Positions 11,848 through 22,399 of a stretch of DNA of 64,000 nucleotides are shown here, piece after piece; within the stretch, counting starts at the first letter, position 1, and each line of letters opens with the position of its first letter. The DNA is from Ligustrum vulgare (Eukaryota > Streptophyta > Magnoliopsida > Lamiales > Oleaceae), in NCBI GenBank assembly GCA_963555705.1, contig OY743177.1, positions 51,660,596 to 51,724,595 of the forward strand, in the 5' to 3' direction. The notes beneath the pieces were generated by a model. The model saw only the letters and a list, made by a program, of their open reading frames with translations. It ran no database searches and had not been told where the DNA came from. Made by a program: the position numbers and the translations under genes.

Positions 11848-13465
11848 TGATTATTGTCCAATTTTACTTATTTTAGATAGGTAAATGAATAAAAAAATTG
11901 CGATTTTTGGATACGAATTATATTATTTAGAGCAAAAATCATAAAAGATTTCATTTTAATTTGTAAACTCTAAATTGATTTTATTTGTTATTAATTTCAT
12001 TTATTTGATTGCAGACATATTTTGGACAATTTTAATCCGAAAATTTCCAATTTAATTGACCCGAAAAGCCTATAGTGTGTGAACCCACCTTCAACCTCAC
12101 ATTTCTTGGCCCACAACAACACATACTTCAACCTAGCTCCCTCACCCTACAAAAACCAACAGCACGCACTCCCTTCCATGTCCTCTCTCATGAACAGCCA
12201 ACCTCTCCACCACTCATCAGCACACAACAAACAATACCAGCCTTTCCTCCCAACAGCCGCCAACTCTCTTCCCTCAGCCTCCTTCATTCCAGCACCGAGC
12301 AGAAAAACCACACACAGCAGCCTATCCTCACAGGCCGCAACGCTGGTTTCTCTCTTCCTCACAAACGGACAACACTCTTAACTTCACAACACAAAACCAG
12401 CCTCAACCTTTTTTTCTCACCTTCAGTCGGCAACCAATCTTCACCGTCCCCATCTTTCAATTCCAGCCTCCTCCTGGAACCTACAGCCGGACTGGACCTT
12501 CAACAGCCTCTATTGGTTCCAGCTACTTCAACCCTCACCAGCTCAGCTCCTCCTTCCATCTTCATCTCTGGACCCAGCAGCAGCCGCTTTCCCCCATCTC
12601 TGCCTATCTTCTTTCAACCTCAGCTGCCAAATACTGCAGCACCAGTCTCCCCCACGGACTTCGCCAATAACCATAGCAGCAAGCAGCCGCGGCAGCACTT
12701 CACACCAGTACCAACCTCAACTCTCCCGCAACAGCAACACTCGGCCAAAGCAGCAGCTCTCTGTTTGGGTGATTGGTTCCAGTTTCCATTTATAGTTTTG
12801 CTTAGATTTTGAATTGGTTTAATTATTAGTTTATATAATTTGAGATTATTTATGTTTTGTTGAATTGTGATATATTTTTGGTTATAAAGTTTTTAGTTTC
12901 AAATTTGAATTTAAATTGTTAGTTATGATATTTTTTTTTTTGGTTGAATTCTATTTCTTTTAAGTTAATTATGTCCGGATAAATTATATTTAAGGAGAGT
13001 TATTCTCAGCTTCAATAGGTATGTTTTAATTCGTTATGGATGAATTCTTGTGATTTATAATAATTAACGAGTGTTTTAAATTTTCAAATTATTGTACTTC
13101 GATGATGTCGTTGATGTGGTATGTATTAAATATGCACACAACATGCTCGACGAAATGCCTTAAAGCAAATTGTCTAATTTTCTTACTAATATGTTTAAAT
13201 CTTATCGATCACAAGAAATTCATACTAAATTTATTTGCAAAGCCCAATTGATAGCGGAAGAATAACCCCACTCAAATTTTCCTTTCATTGCATTTAATTA
13301 TACCCTTTTCAAATTCATTTAAGTATGACTGAAATCGTAGTTTAAGGCTTGAATTCAACAATTATTATTATACCATAAAAAATCTCTAGGAAGAATGACC
13401 ATGGATTATTGCTAGGCTATAACTTGACCCCTTTATACTTGGAGGGTAGATTTTCCATCGAATCA
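11848..13465 (+). mobile_element. Solo LTR (1,618 bp) inside the TRIM, CCCCT target duplication
   Basis: The insert starts TGATTATTG and ends ...CGAATCA. CCCCT lies on both sides (11843-11847 and 13466-13470). Comparison with LTR A shows exactly where the host repeat is cut. A pyrimidine- and CAG/CCA-rich stretch at 12075-12800 gives long open frames rich in Ser, Pro, Thr and Gln, but it looks like low-complexity leader sequence. I could not link it to the other LTR families here. Confidence 0.85.
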
Positions 13466-13578
13466 CCCCTTTTCAGAGTTCTGTTTTACATGCATCGTAG
13501 CTTGTTGGCCCATGTATTAGGGAAGGCTGACCTGTATGCTTGCAAGCATCTCGGGTGTCAAATGGCAGGTCCGTTACA

Positions 13579-15240
13579 CCCTGCCACATTATCGTCCCCC
13601 CTGTAACGAGAAATCAAACTCAAACGATTTTAGGCTACATTTTAGACTGAGTAGCTGAATATGCTGTGTGGTCAAGGACGAAGCCTAGAGGATCTAATTT
13701 TTTTTACTAAGCTAACATATATAAAAATGAAAAAAAACGCACTTAATTTTTTTTAACAATGAAAAATGAAATTGGGCCTGTAATTGCTGGGCTACAGGCT
13801 AGTTTGCTTCCCTATGCCCATGCAGTGCGAAACAGTTCCGTCATAAGTTTTTGGTGGTGCTTTGGTGTGCGATGGTGGTGCAATACTGTAGTGTGATTAT
13901 AGTTGATGGTGATGGTGAGTTTTGATGCTGTGCGGTAGCGCTGGAGGTGACGGTGGTGTGCAATTTTTGTGGGGTTGGGGTTAAGGTGGGATTGGATGGG
14001 GTGGGATGGGGTGGGGTGGGTGGAATGGGGTTGTTTGAATAATGATTGTGATCAATTATTTAGACGATTGTGAATAACAAAATGATTAATTTGTGTTAAA
14101 TAAATAATATGTGATCTAAACAAATTTAAGATGCAACTAAATTTGTTATTCTGACTCACAATTTGTTAAGGTTCTTTTTGGCAATCCTGTAGAATTTATA
14201 AATTTGTTTATTTATGTTTCTGAGGTAAAATGTACAGTTTAAAAGCGGAAAGAGAATTTGTGTGGTTAAAAAGTGATTTGAAAAATTGTATTATTTATAA
14301 ATTTAAACGATTGTGTTAAAGGACAAAAACTAAGTTGTCACCAAACGCTTTGCAATTTGGGATTGTGAAATAAGTTGTGATATATAAAATTCGAGATTTA
14401 TGATCAAAAAATATTTTATGACCTATAAAATTCGTGATTTGTGATTAAGAAATAAGTTGTGAACTAAGAAATTTATAAATTTTGATCCAAAAATAAGTCA
14501 TGGCCATTATTTCACAATTTGTGATCGAAAAAATTCATTACCTAATTTGTAATTTATGATTGAAAAATAAGTCGCGATCGATAAATTTTAATAATTTATG
14601 ATCAAGAAATAAATCGTAACCTATAAAATTTGTGATCTAGAAATAAATAATGTCTAATTAATTTGATAATTTCTGACCTATAACATTTATGATTTGTGAC
14701 CATGACATCTTAGACCTTGCTTGGTTTAAGAAATTTTGGACAACTCTTCCTTTAAACTCATTTTCAACAACAAAATTTTATTGGAGCTACCATTTCACAC
14801 ATTTCAATATCTTTTCAACCTCAAATTTTTCAAAAATTTAAATTTCTTTCAAAATATCCTACACCAAACAGACTCTTAGTTATATATTCTTCCCTGTCAA
14901 AATTGATTCCCGCCAACGAAGTGCACACACTATAGTGCCATTTAAGGCACTAGAGTAGGACTATCTTCCCTATATTTTTTGGTATATGCGAAAATTTGTC
15001 ATTTTGACATTATTCCCAAATTTGAACGAATCTGATGTGTGAACGGAATCTGAATTTGTATCCTATATTTCAAAATCCTGCATTGGTTGGCAGTTTTCAC
15101 TGCACAGAGATTTCAATAACTGCAATTCAAATAACTGGTCCATAATGGAGCTTGAGTTTGTCAATTTCTTTTACTTTTAACCACTATATAGAGTTTGTCA
15201 ATTTCTTTTACTTTTAACCACTATATTTTTCATTCCAGCT
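13579..15240. other. Intergenic DNA with G-rich stretch and short repeats
   Basis: No gene is seen. A G-rich plus-strand stretch at about 13970-14035 has many GGGG/GGTGGGG runs. A MITE-like copy lies at about 14170-14345. Degenerate repeats of TTTGTGATC/AAATAAGT type run from 14360 to 14710. A 38-bp unit is duplicated in tandem at 15151-15226 (GAGTTTGTCAATTTC twice). Confidence 0.5.
14170..14345 (+). mobile_element. MITE-like copy
   Basis: The copy contains TTATAAATTTG...GAGGTAAAATGTACAG...GTGATTTGAAAAATTGTATTATTTATAAATT. Related copies lie at about 16262-16395, 17012-17165, 57376-57533 and 57608-57945. The family has inverted ends of the type CTCTGTTTGGTAAAC. Confidence 0.45.
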
Positions 15241-15777
15241 TTGTGCGGAAACATTTCCTATGGGAAAAAGGGGGACGTTAAGAACAGAAAAAAGAGGCTG
15301 GCAAGGATTCTGCAGACATCTGCACTATCATGTTTCAATAAGTCTAGGAAGAACAAGGAAATTCAAGTCTCTCTTCTTGATGGTGTTCCCTCTTTGGAGG
15401 TTAAATATATATATATTCATTAATTCATTCATTCATTCATTCTCACCAATCTTCTGTTCATTCTGTTCAACGAGATCTGTAGGACATCCTATTTTCTGTG
15501 AGGATTTTTTCTTTTTTTTTTTTTTTTTTTTTAACACACTAAGCAATGGCTTTATACACTGTTCAAATTCTTGATATATGAACCAGGACATGAAGATGAC
15601 TATATCATAGAGTTGGCAAATGAAGTGAGAAAGGTTCTGGAAATTGTGGGCGGTGTACCGAATGAGAAGAAGAAATTAACTCCTCGTGTTCCTCTCAAAC
15701 CCCACATGACTTCACCTCTCAAGTTGCTACCTTTGCCTGGTTTCCATGGATTCTTAGAGAATCTCCTCTCAAGCTAG
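15241..15777 (+). CDS. Unidentified two-exon gene fragment
   Basis: The first open stretch (15241 to about 15390) is Lys/Arg-rich with KNRKKRLARILQTSAL and follows a TTCCAG acceptor-like site. A possible donor GATG|GTGTTC near 15382 could join to CCAG|GACATGAAG near 15585, giving a second stretch (EDDYIIELANEVRKVLEIVGG) that ends at a TAG at 15777. The gap holds an AT repeat and a run of T, which suits an intron. I do not recognise the protein. It has no ATG I trust and no upstream exon, so it may be a gene remnant. The strand choice rests on codon appearance and splice-like signals only. Confidence 0.35.
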
Positions 15778-16261
15778 AAGTAGAGTCATCAACAAGCGAA
15801 CAGATGGAATACAATTTCTCTAATTTGTATCAGATTACAACATTTTATTTGAATGAAGTGCTGATTTATTATTATTGTTATTATTTTTTTTCTGGATTCA
15901 AATTAGTTTCTTTTAGAATCTCAGGTACTTTATAGACTTGCTGGGTCGAATTTCTCCGCTATCTTTTTGTCTATGTCCATCAATGATCAAACCGTGCTAA
16001 TGAAAGATATAGAGACTTGATTCAAGAATTAATGATTGCTAATAACGTTCTATACAATTCTATTTCAGATGGATTTTTTTATATATTAGATTGAATTTGA
16101 GGGGATTACATCTGTAATTAATTCTATATGGTGTACATTAATTTGGTCATTTTCATTGGGCAAAGATCACAGATTCACAGCTGCCATACCTGACTATATT
16201 TCTAATCAGTTAATGAACTCATTTTCATTTTGCAGGTAGACCAGCATCGTGTGGTTTGAAT

Positions 16262-16395
16262 ATTCTTTATTCGGTAAAATATTTTTGTTTATAAACGAAG
16301 AATGTTATATTTTCGTGATAAAATAAGTTATTGAAAAGTGGTTCATGGAAATGTATTTACAAATTTGTTTATAAATTAGTTTACCAAGCAGAGGC
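16262..16395 (+). mobile_element. MITE-like copy
   Basis: This worn copy of the family contains TCGGTAAAATATTTTTG...AAGTGGTTCATG...TTTATAAATTAGTTTACCAAGCAGAGG. Its right end is the inverse of the CTCTGTTTGGTAAAC left end of other copies. Confidence 0.4.
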
Positions 16396-17011
16396 TAATT
16401 CCTCTCCTACTCGTGACTTGAGCTAATTTTGATAGTTCCAGCCAACTACAAATCAGTGCGAGACATCATTATCTCGCACAAATCAAGATCTAGGACAACA
16501 TTCGATTTGTTCATAGAGAGATTGGGTTGGAAAATCCATGGAAGCTCCTGTGGGTTGACCTTAATTTATATTGAGATATTTTTCTACTAGATTATTGTAT
16601 TAAATATTTATTATAAGTGAAAATTATTGTGCAAATGAAGTTAGATTGTTGTTTTTATTTGCATTCATAAGAGAGTAATTAAATATCCATTTATTTGCTT
16701 ATTGAAAAGGATTTTCTTTCATGTGTTTAAATCATATTAATTCATTGATTAAATCAAACAAGTTATACCTGGCAGTAAAAAATTGAAAGTTTAAGTTCTC
16801 CAATTCGGCCAAGAATTGAACCAAATATGTCAATTCACGATTTTAATACTCATAATCGAATTGAACAACTTGATTCTATTTGATTTGGTTCAGAACTTTT
16901 GTTTAGTCCTATATAAATTAAAATAAAATTGGAACAAATAAAAAACAAACAATTAACAATTTTTTAATGTATATTATCAATTCTCCTTTCGAATATATAG
17001 CCTCCTAAAAG

Positions 17012-17165
17012 TTAAGTCTTTGTTTGGTTATTTTTTATTTATAAATAAAGAATGTGATGTTTCAAGGTAAAATATGTGGTCAAAATGTGATTTTGAGAAA
17101 TTTGTGGTTAAAAAGTAGTTTAAGAAAATTTATTATTTATAAATAAGTTTACTAAATAGAGACTA
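17012..17165 (+). mobile_element. MITE-like copy, best preserved
   Basis: The left part reads TTTGTTTGGTTATTTTTTATTTATAAATAA and the right part TTATTTATAAATAAGTTTACTAAATAGAGA, so the ends form an imperfect inverted repeat. The middle has AAGGTAAAATATGTGG and GTGGTTAAAAAGTAG. No coding sequence is present. Confidence 0.5.
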
Positions 17166-17392
17166 AATTGATAAAGAGACGAGTCTTTGCGCCCAAAGAC
17201 TAATTTCATTATAAAACACAAAAAATATATGGGCCTTCAAATTTGGACTAACAGTGGTTTTCAATAATATTGCACGAATAATTTTTTCTCATTAGACTAA
17301 AAAGATTGAAGCGCATTATTAAAGAAAATAATAATAATTCAACTAACAAAAATTAATAATGTAAACTAAAATAAAATATCCACATCCAATTT

Positions 17393-17434
<42 letters not shown>

Positions 17435-17554
17435 ATTAGTCAAAAATCTCGAGGCCATTATATTATTGCATTATATACTAGAAAAAATTGCATGTAACTT
17501 ATGCAGTCGAATTAAGTATTGGGTACCAAATTTTTCGTGACCTTTCTTCTTGAA

Positions 17555-18480
17555 CACTACAAAAAAATACCTTTTTCTGACCGGTTTTTTCGTCCATGAA
17601 GGTGATATTTCTGTCCAAAAAGCCCTTTTCCGACGGCTTTATTCCGTTGGAAATTTGTCGAATTAGATGGCATCGCTATTACTGTTTCCGACAGCTGAAG
17701 TGTTGCCGTCGAAAATTTCCAACGGCTTATTATTTTCAGTTGAAAATTTCCAACGGGGCATGGATCCGTTGGAATTTCTGACGCCAAAATCACTGTCGGA
17801 AATTTTTGATTGTAATTTTTGGCCGTAAAAAATTTTCGACAATCAATAGAGCAATCAGAAATTTCCGACAGGTAACTTTTACCGCCGGAAATTTTCGATG
17901 ATAATTTTCACTGTCAGAAAGTACAACAGCGACGTTAACATCCGTCGGAAATGCCCAACGTCAAAATTAGTTGAAAAATCCAATTATGTAAGAAAATTGT
18001 GATTTTTTAATATCAATTTTAAATTATTTTTTAGTTATTGCACTTATAAGTTATATAATTAATTTGAAAAATATTTTAATATGAGATATAACAAATTTAA
18101 TTGCTATTATACTAGAACAAAAATAGAAAATATTTGTTTGAATATGCATTATCACATCATCTAATTGTTATATTTCTAAGATGTTCCAGATGATGATGGA
18201 AACTTAGAATTTGCAAAAACAAGTTCTCGACGAAATTTTCTAACTTTCTCTTCCATAGATGATTCCATTTTAGTTTTCACTGAGACTTTTAAATCTTCCA
18301 ATTCCTTTTATCTCCTCTCTTCTGCAGCTTCCATTTCCTTGTGTCTCCTCTCTTTTGCAGCTTCCATTTCCTTATTCTCCTCTCCTCTGACTCTCTTAAT
18401 TGCTTCTTAAGCGCCTCTATTTCGATTTTAAATCTCATAGTCTCTGTTTTGAATTTTTGTGAAGTGTGCAGTTGAATTTG
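17555..18480 (-). mobile_element. CACTA (CMC) transposon end with subterminal repeats
   Basis: CACTACAAAAAAATACC at 17555 matches the terminal inverted repeat of plant CACTA elements. The next 400 bases are full of short direct and inverted CCGACGG/TTTCCGACGG-type repeats, typical subterminal transposase sites. A coiled-coil transposase tail lies further in on the minus strand, so 17555 is the 3' end. No partner terminus (…TTTTGTAGTG) was found, so the element is truncated or rearranged. The inner limit is uncertain. Confidence 0.75.
18181..18445 (-). pseudogene. C-terminal coiled coil of CACTA (Ptta/En/Spm-type) transposase
   Basis: The minus strand reads MRFKIEIEALKKQLRESEERR, then repeats of KEMEAAxERR, then SSMEEKVRKFRRELV. 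One frameshift and one stop interrupt it. A heptad-rich tail with METHIONINE/GLU/LYS repeats is usual at the end of plant Ptta/En/Spm transposases. The repeats come from a ~28-bp unit reiterated at about 18311-18375. Position next to CACTA subterminal repeats supports the call; sequence identity alone would not. Confidence 0.5.
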
Positions 18481-19504
18481 TTTCTATCTCATCATCTCTT
18501 AATGTGCAGTGTGAATCCTAAATTTGGGATGGGAGGAGGTAACTACAATTGGATATGCTATAATTGTAGGAAGCAATGCCACTGATTCAATAATTTTCCT
18601 AACAAACGATGATGCCCAGAAAGTGGAAAGCGATTTGTTCGATTGCTTCAAGTAGTGAATATGACAGAGAACAAATGAGGATTGTTCTTCAATTGCAGCG
18701 AGAATAAGGGTTGATACTTCGAGTGGGACAAAGGAGAATCAAGCAGTGCTAGGTCATCTAATACTCCTATAACTGATGAAATTGATATGCTCTCTAAACT
18801 ATTGAGAATGTGCGCATGTGTATCAAATGAAGAGGAAGTAGAGTCTTCGTTATAACAATTTGCAAGAGTATTCATGATTAGTGCAAGTAGAAAGATAGGG
18901 TGATTGTGTAATGTGCTTAGTGCAGGTTAGTGTACTTGTAATGTCCATGTCCTATTGCATATGCAGTGTAGTAATTGTATGTTGAGGTTATCTATGTATA
19001 TAACAGGAATTTTATGGCATAGATTTGTTGTCTCCAATATGCCAAAATATTACGCAAAATTGCATCTGTTGATTATAATCTATGATTATGAACATAAAAA
19101 CAACGGCAAGAGTCAACAACATCAACATAACAACGCTAACTGAACATGTATATGATTCATAACACATAAGTTCTACAAAAATAAGTGCTAATTCCCAAAA
19201 CATAAGAGTCAATAACATTAGTGTGCTCATAAACTACCAAAACATGAATTGCAGCTACAAAATAAGAACTATTCATCCATCTAAGCATCTTTTGGGACTT
19301 CATTAATTGCACTACATTGAATGAGAGGCTTCTGCAATGCCTTTCATTTTCTCATTCCCTTTGTTTGTCTTCGATTGAACCGATACATCAAAATAATAAG
19401 TTTCATGTGTTATGTCTAAGTAATGAAGAGTGTAAATGAACATGGGTAAAAATAAAGCCACATACATTTGTTGACTTTGTTGCCTTCTCAAGTAGCCACA
19501 TATG
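18481..19504. other. No clear gene; possible worn zinc-knuckle remnant
   Basis: The plus strand near 18560-18600 reads CYNCRKQCH followed by a stop and FNNFP, which may be a decayed zinc knuckle. The rest has no recognisable coding sequence. It may still belong to the CACTA element. Confidence 0.25.
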
Positions 19505-19755
19505 TCAAAGTTTTTTTTTTTTTTTCCTAGATGCCCTTTCCTTTTTCGAGCACTTTAGATCAAGAATGGGGGTTGTAGATGTAATTGGAGCACTTCTTTG
19601 GGAGAGCAAAATAGTACTACAACTTGTTCTCAATTTTGAATGTGTCGGATTATTAATTTGATGTTCCACCCATTCCATCAACTCCAGAGAACGGCCTTCA
19701 TCATCAGCAACCATGTTTGCAAGCTTCGAAAACGTCTGTGTGTAAGTCTGTGTGT
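19505..19755 (-). pseudogene. C-terminal fragment of FAR1-RELATED SEQUENCE-like protein
   Basis: The minus strand reads TQTFSKLANMVADDE, later NNPTHSKL, then TPILDLKCSKKERASRKKKKK. This order resembles the tail of FAR1-RELATED SEQUENCE proteins (a MADDE-type helix, then a DP-x-x-SK-x-KG basic end). The N-terminal half lies at 20702-21553 on the same strand, in the right order. The middle, including most of the MULE-type transposase domain and the SWIM finger, is missing. Confidence 0.5.
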
Positions 19756-20701
19756 CCTCACTGGATAGTAAATCCTAGTCAAGTAATGTTGAATGTAATT
19801 ATGGTTGATGTGATTACTTTTAGGAAACACAATAAAACTCACAGAATGAATATGAAGCATGTCTAGAAAGTTCCAAATTGAGATTGGTTTAGACGGTAAC
19901 ATGAAGACCTAGTCATTATGATACAAGAACCTAAGGTATATTAAAACTTAGACCTATTGAGATGTGAAAATAAGAACCAGCATGGGGGAATGCTACAAAG
20001 ATTGTCCAGGCCTTTGATAAGTTCCTGTTGAACGCCACAAAGATTGATTAAATCCTTGATAAGTTCGAAGTTTCAATTAAGAACAAGATTTAAAAGAACA
20101 TTTATATATTGAAATAACACAATAATTGTTTAAACATCAAAAAACTGAGTTACAATGAATGAAAACTCCTTTATATAAGTTCATGAATCGAAAAACACTT
20201 AGCAATCGCCAATCGTGGGCCTAAAATAATAATAAAATGGAAAATACTAAATAAAGGGAAAACCCTAAATCTATAACCAAGCGATCACTTGGTTATGGAG
20301 CCGGTGATCACTTGGCACAAGTGTTTTGCTATCTGGTTGTTTTGAATAGCTTTTGGACGATCGCATGTGTTTTGGTCATAACTTTCTTTCTCAATATCCA
20401 ATTGCAATGATTCAAAATTTATTGGAAAGAATACTTGAAGAAATATAATTCTTTTAGAAATAGTAATTTTAAAATTAGAGTTGTTTCCATAAAAATGAGT
20501 CTCAACCTCTGACTAAAATTCTGAATCATAATCCTTATGGTTTTTGATTTCTAATTGCATTCCAGTCTTTTTTTGACCATAATCTTTTCCTCAAATCTTC
20601 TTTCCACATGTCATGCTAGATTTGGATCCTTTCGAACATGCCCTTGAAGTCTCGTTTCACTTAAATAATAGTTCTTTCTGTCAAGCCTGCTACGATTTTC
20701 A
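19756..20701. other. Sequence replacing the middle of the FAR1-like gene
   Basis: This block separates the two FAR1-like pieces and has no coding signal I can read. It contains a duplicated CACAAAGATTG...TGATAAGTTC unit near 19997-20070. It also holds the palindromic words GCGATCAC (20281) and GTGATCAC (20304), 23 bp apart, as in the LTRs at 25674 and 34401. It may be an LTR-like insertion. Confidence 0.35.
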
Positions 20702-21553
20702 TCAATGGTTCACCCCAATGTAAGGGGCAAACGACATGTCATACCGATTGGTAAGATACTTGGTGTCAAATGTAAGGACATCGTCAAACTCCTTATAATT
20801 TAGCCTACACCTATTATCGATCCACAATACATTCCTTGATTGGGATGCGCCATCTAAACCCAAACAAATAAGAAACCAGGACATTGAGCTTGCATCTTTA
20901 AGAAGTACGCTTGAATTACACTAGCATTTCCTTCACCTATTCTTAACAGCTGAACCTTATCTATATAATTCCGAAAATATTTTTCGGTACATGTTAGTTG
21001 GTCATACCCTCCCGCCTCAACAACTGCAGAGTTGAAAGTTTTGTGCAATGGAATCCTAGCGATGTCATTGACTTCAAGCTTCTTTTTCAAATGTATACTC
21101 AATTTACGGCTACATCAATATATCCCAGATTTTGAAGGACTCGTTAGATGATTATGTTCATATTACACGACATACTCTTGACACCTCTAGAGAAGCTACT
21201 AGCTTAGCCCCACATCCTGTTTGCATATTTGGACGAGGCTTCAAGGAATTACTAATCGAACTAGTTCTCTTGCCCTCTCGACTACAAGCAAACACCACAT
21301 ATCTGAACAATTCGTCACTATCCTTTTTCGATGCATATTGTTTATAAAATTCAAATGCATCATCATAGCTCAAAAACATCATCCCAACCCTAGAAACCAC
21401 AACAGAAGCTATGTTGTTATGCAACCCACTACAGTTTTCCATCACCAACTCGTTCACTTCCACACTATCATCTATCTCTAAACATATCTGCTCAAGGGAA
21501 GAGGGAAATTCAATAGATGAACAAAATTTCAAATTTTCAGATAGGTTACACAA
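20702..21553 (-). pseudogene. FAR1-RELATED SEQUENCE-like protein, N-terminal half
   Basis: Three minus-strand stretches follow in order. First, a FAR1 DNA-binding domain (VGMMFLSYDDAFEFYKQYA, then basic and Cys residues to CGAKLVASL, 21553-21158). Second, IPLHKTFNSAVVEAGGYDQL and a LRIGEGNASVIQAYFLKMQ segment (21102-20854). Third, the start of the MULE-type transposase-derived domain, with VLWIDNRCRLNYKEFDDV and FDTKYLTNRYDMSFAPYIGVNH (20884-20702), where a stop and loss of similarity follow. FAR1/FRS proteins are domesticated Mutator-like transposases that act as nuclear transcription regulators in light signalling. Frames change between parts, so this is a pseudogene. Confidence 0.82.
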
Positions 21554-22399
21554 TGCGAGACGAATAGAGTGACCTCAAAATTTTCATACACCACTTTCCT
21601 CAAACCCATATTAAATGCATTTCTGTAAGTCCACAGTTAAATTGCAGAAATGAGTGCTACAAAAAAATGGATGAACTTACCCATGTCCGCCAACTTACCC
21701 ACGTCCGCCATTGTCCAACAATAAGTTGGTGGTCGAAAAAATTGGAGAAGAGTGTAGTAGGCAGGTTCAACATAATATTTTGCAGAAGGGAGAATTTTGA
21801 TATGGAACGGGACTTCTCTTTTTCTTTTCGCTTCTATTTGTTTTTAAAAAATTACCTAATTCTAATGATAATTGCACTTTTCAAAATCTCCTGATAATAT
21901 GGCAGTGAAAATATTGCGATAAATTGTCCAATTGGTAGTGAAATTTAGTGGGACAAGTAGCACTTCCGCCTAATATTACTCATTTTAGTTCTTCATTTTT
22001 TTCAATTAGTTGGCTGCTTTGTGGTTATATTTTCCACTTAAAAGAAGTACACGGTTCACACAATAGAAGCTGTATTGATTAGTCAAAGGGTAGGAAAACC
22101 AAATCCAACATGTACAATTTTTTGTACAACTTTTATTACAACACTGATATGACACTATCATGTTAGTTCACACATCACATCATCTTCAAAATCAATATAA
22201 CTTGTCACATCATATATTGTAAATAAAATTGTACATGTATCATAATCCAAATCATAACGTTACTCAATTTATGGTGGTACTGTAGGATAATTCCTTTCTT
22301 TTTTCCCGGTAATTGATGACTGGTGCTTTGCTTGTACATCCACTACAAAAAATGTAGTACAATCATAATATATATATATATATCACAAACGCCAAAAAT
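21554..22399. other. Intergenic DNA
   Basis: No gene is seen. A short TA repeat lies near 22369-22382, and CACTACAAAAAATGTAG at 22341 is a small palindromic sequence. Confidence 0.4.

Larger units (their letters stand above)
10948..13578 (+). mobile_element. TRIM-like miniature LTR retrotransposon, split by a solo LTR
   Basis: Two similar direct repeats flank a 558-bp non-coding core. LTR A is 10948-11172 (225 bp, TGTCAGTGACC...CCGTTACA). LTR B is 11731-11847 plus 13471-13578, which is also 225 bp once the insert and one target copy are removed. Right after LTR A, TGGTATTAGAGTGG (11175-11188) resembles the initiator tRNA-Met primer site. GGGTGGGGAG lies just before LTR B as a purine tract. 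Short LTRs, a tiny core and no coding capacity match terminal-repeat retrotransposons in miniature. The flanks (CCACC, CCCTG) show no clean target duplication. Confidence 0.82.
15778..17554. other. AT-rich intergenic DNA
   Basis: No gene is visible. MITE-like copies lie at about 16262-16395 and 17012-17165. A run of 39 T lies at 17395-17433 just before the CACTA terminus. Confidence 0.5.

Noticed and set aside
12075..12812. 245-residue open frame rich in Ser, Pro, Thr and Gln
   Set aside because: It lies inside the solo LTR in C-rich low-complexity DNA, overlaps open frames in other phases, and shows no domain. Lack of stops follows from composition.
13579..13610. Possible target duplication for the TRIM-like element (GCCAC near both ends)
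   Set aside because: The match is offset by different distances from the two LTR ends and is likely chance.
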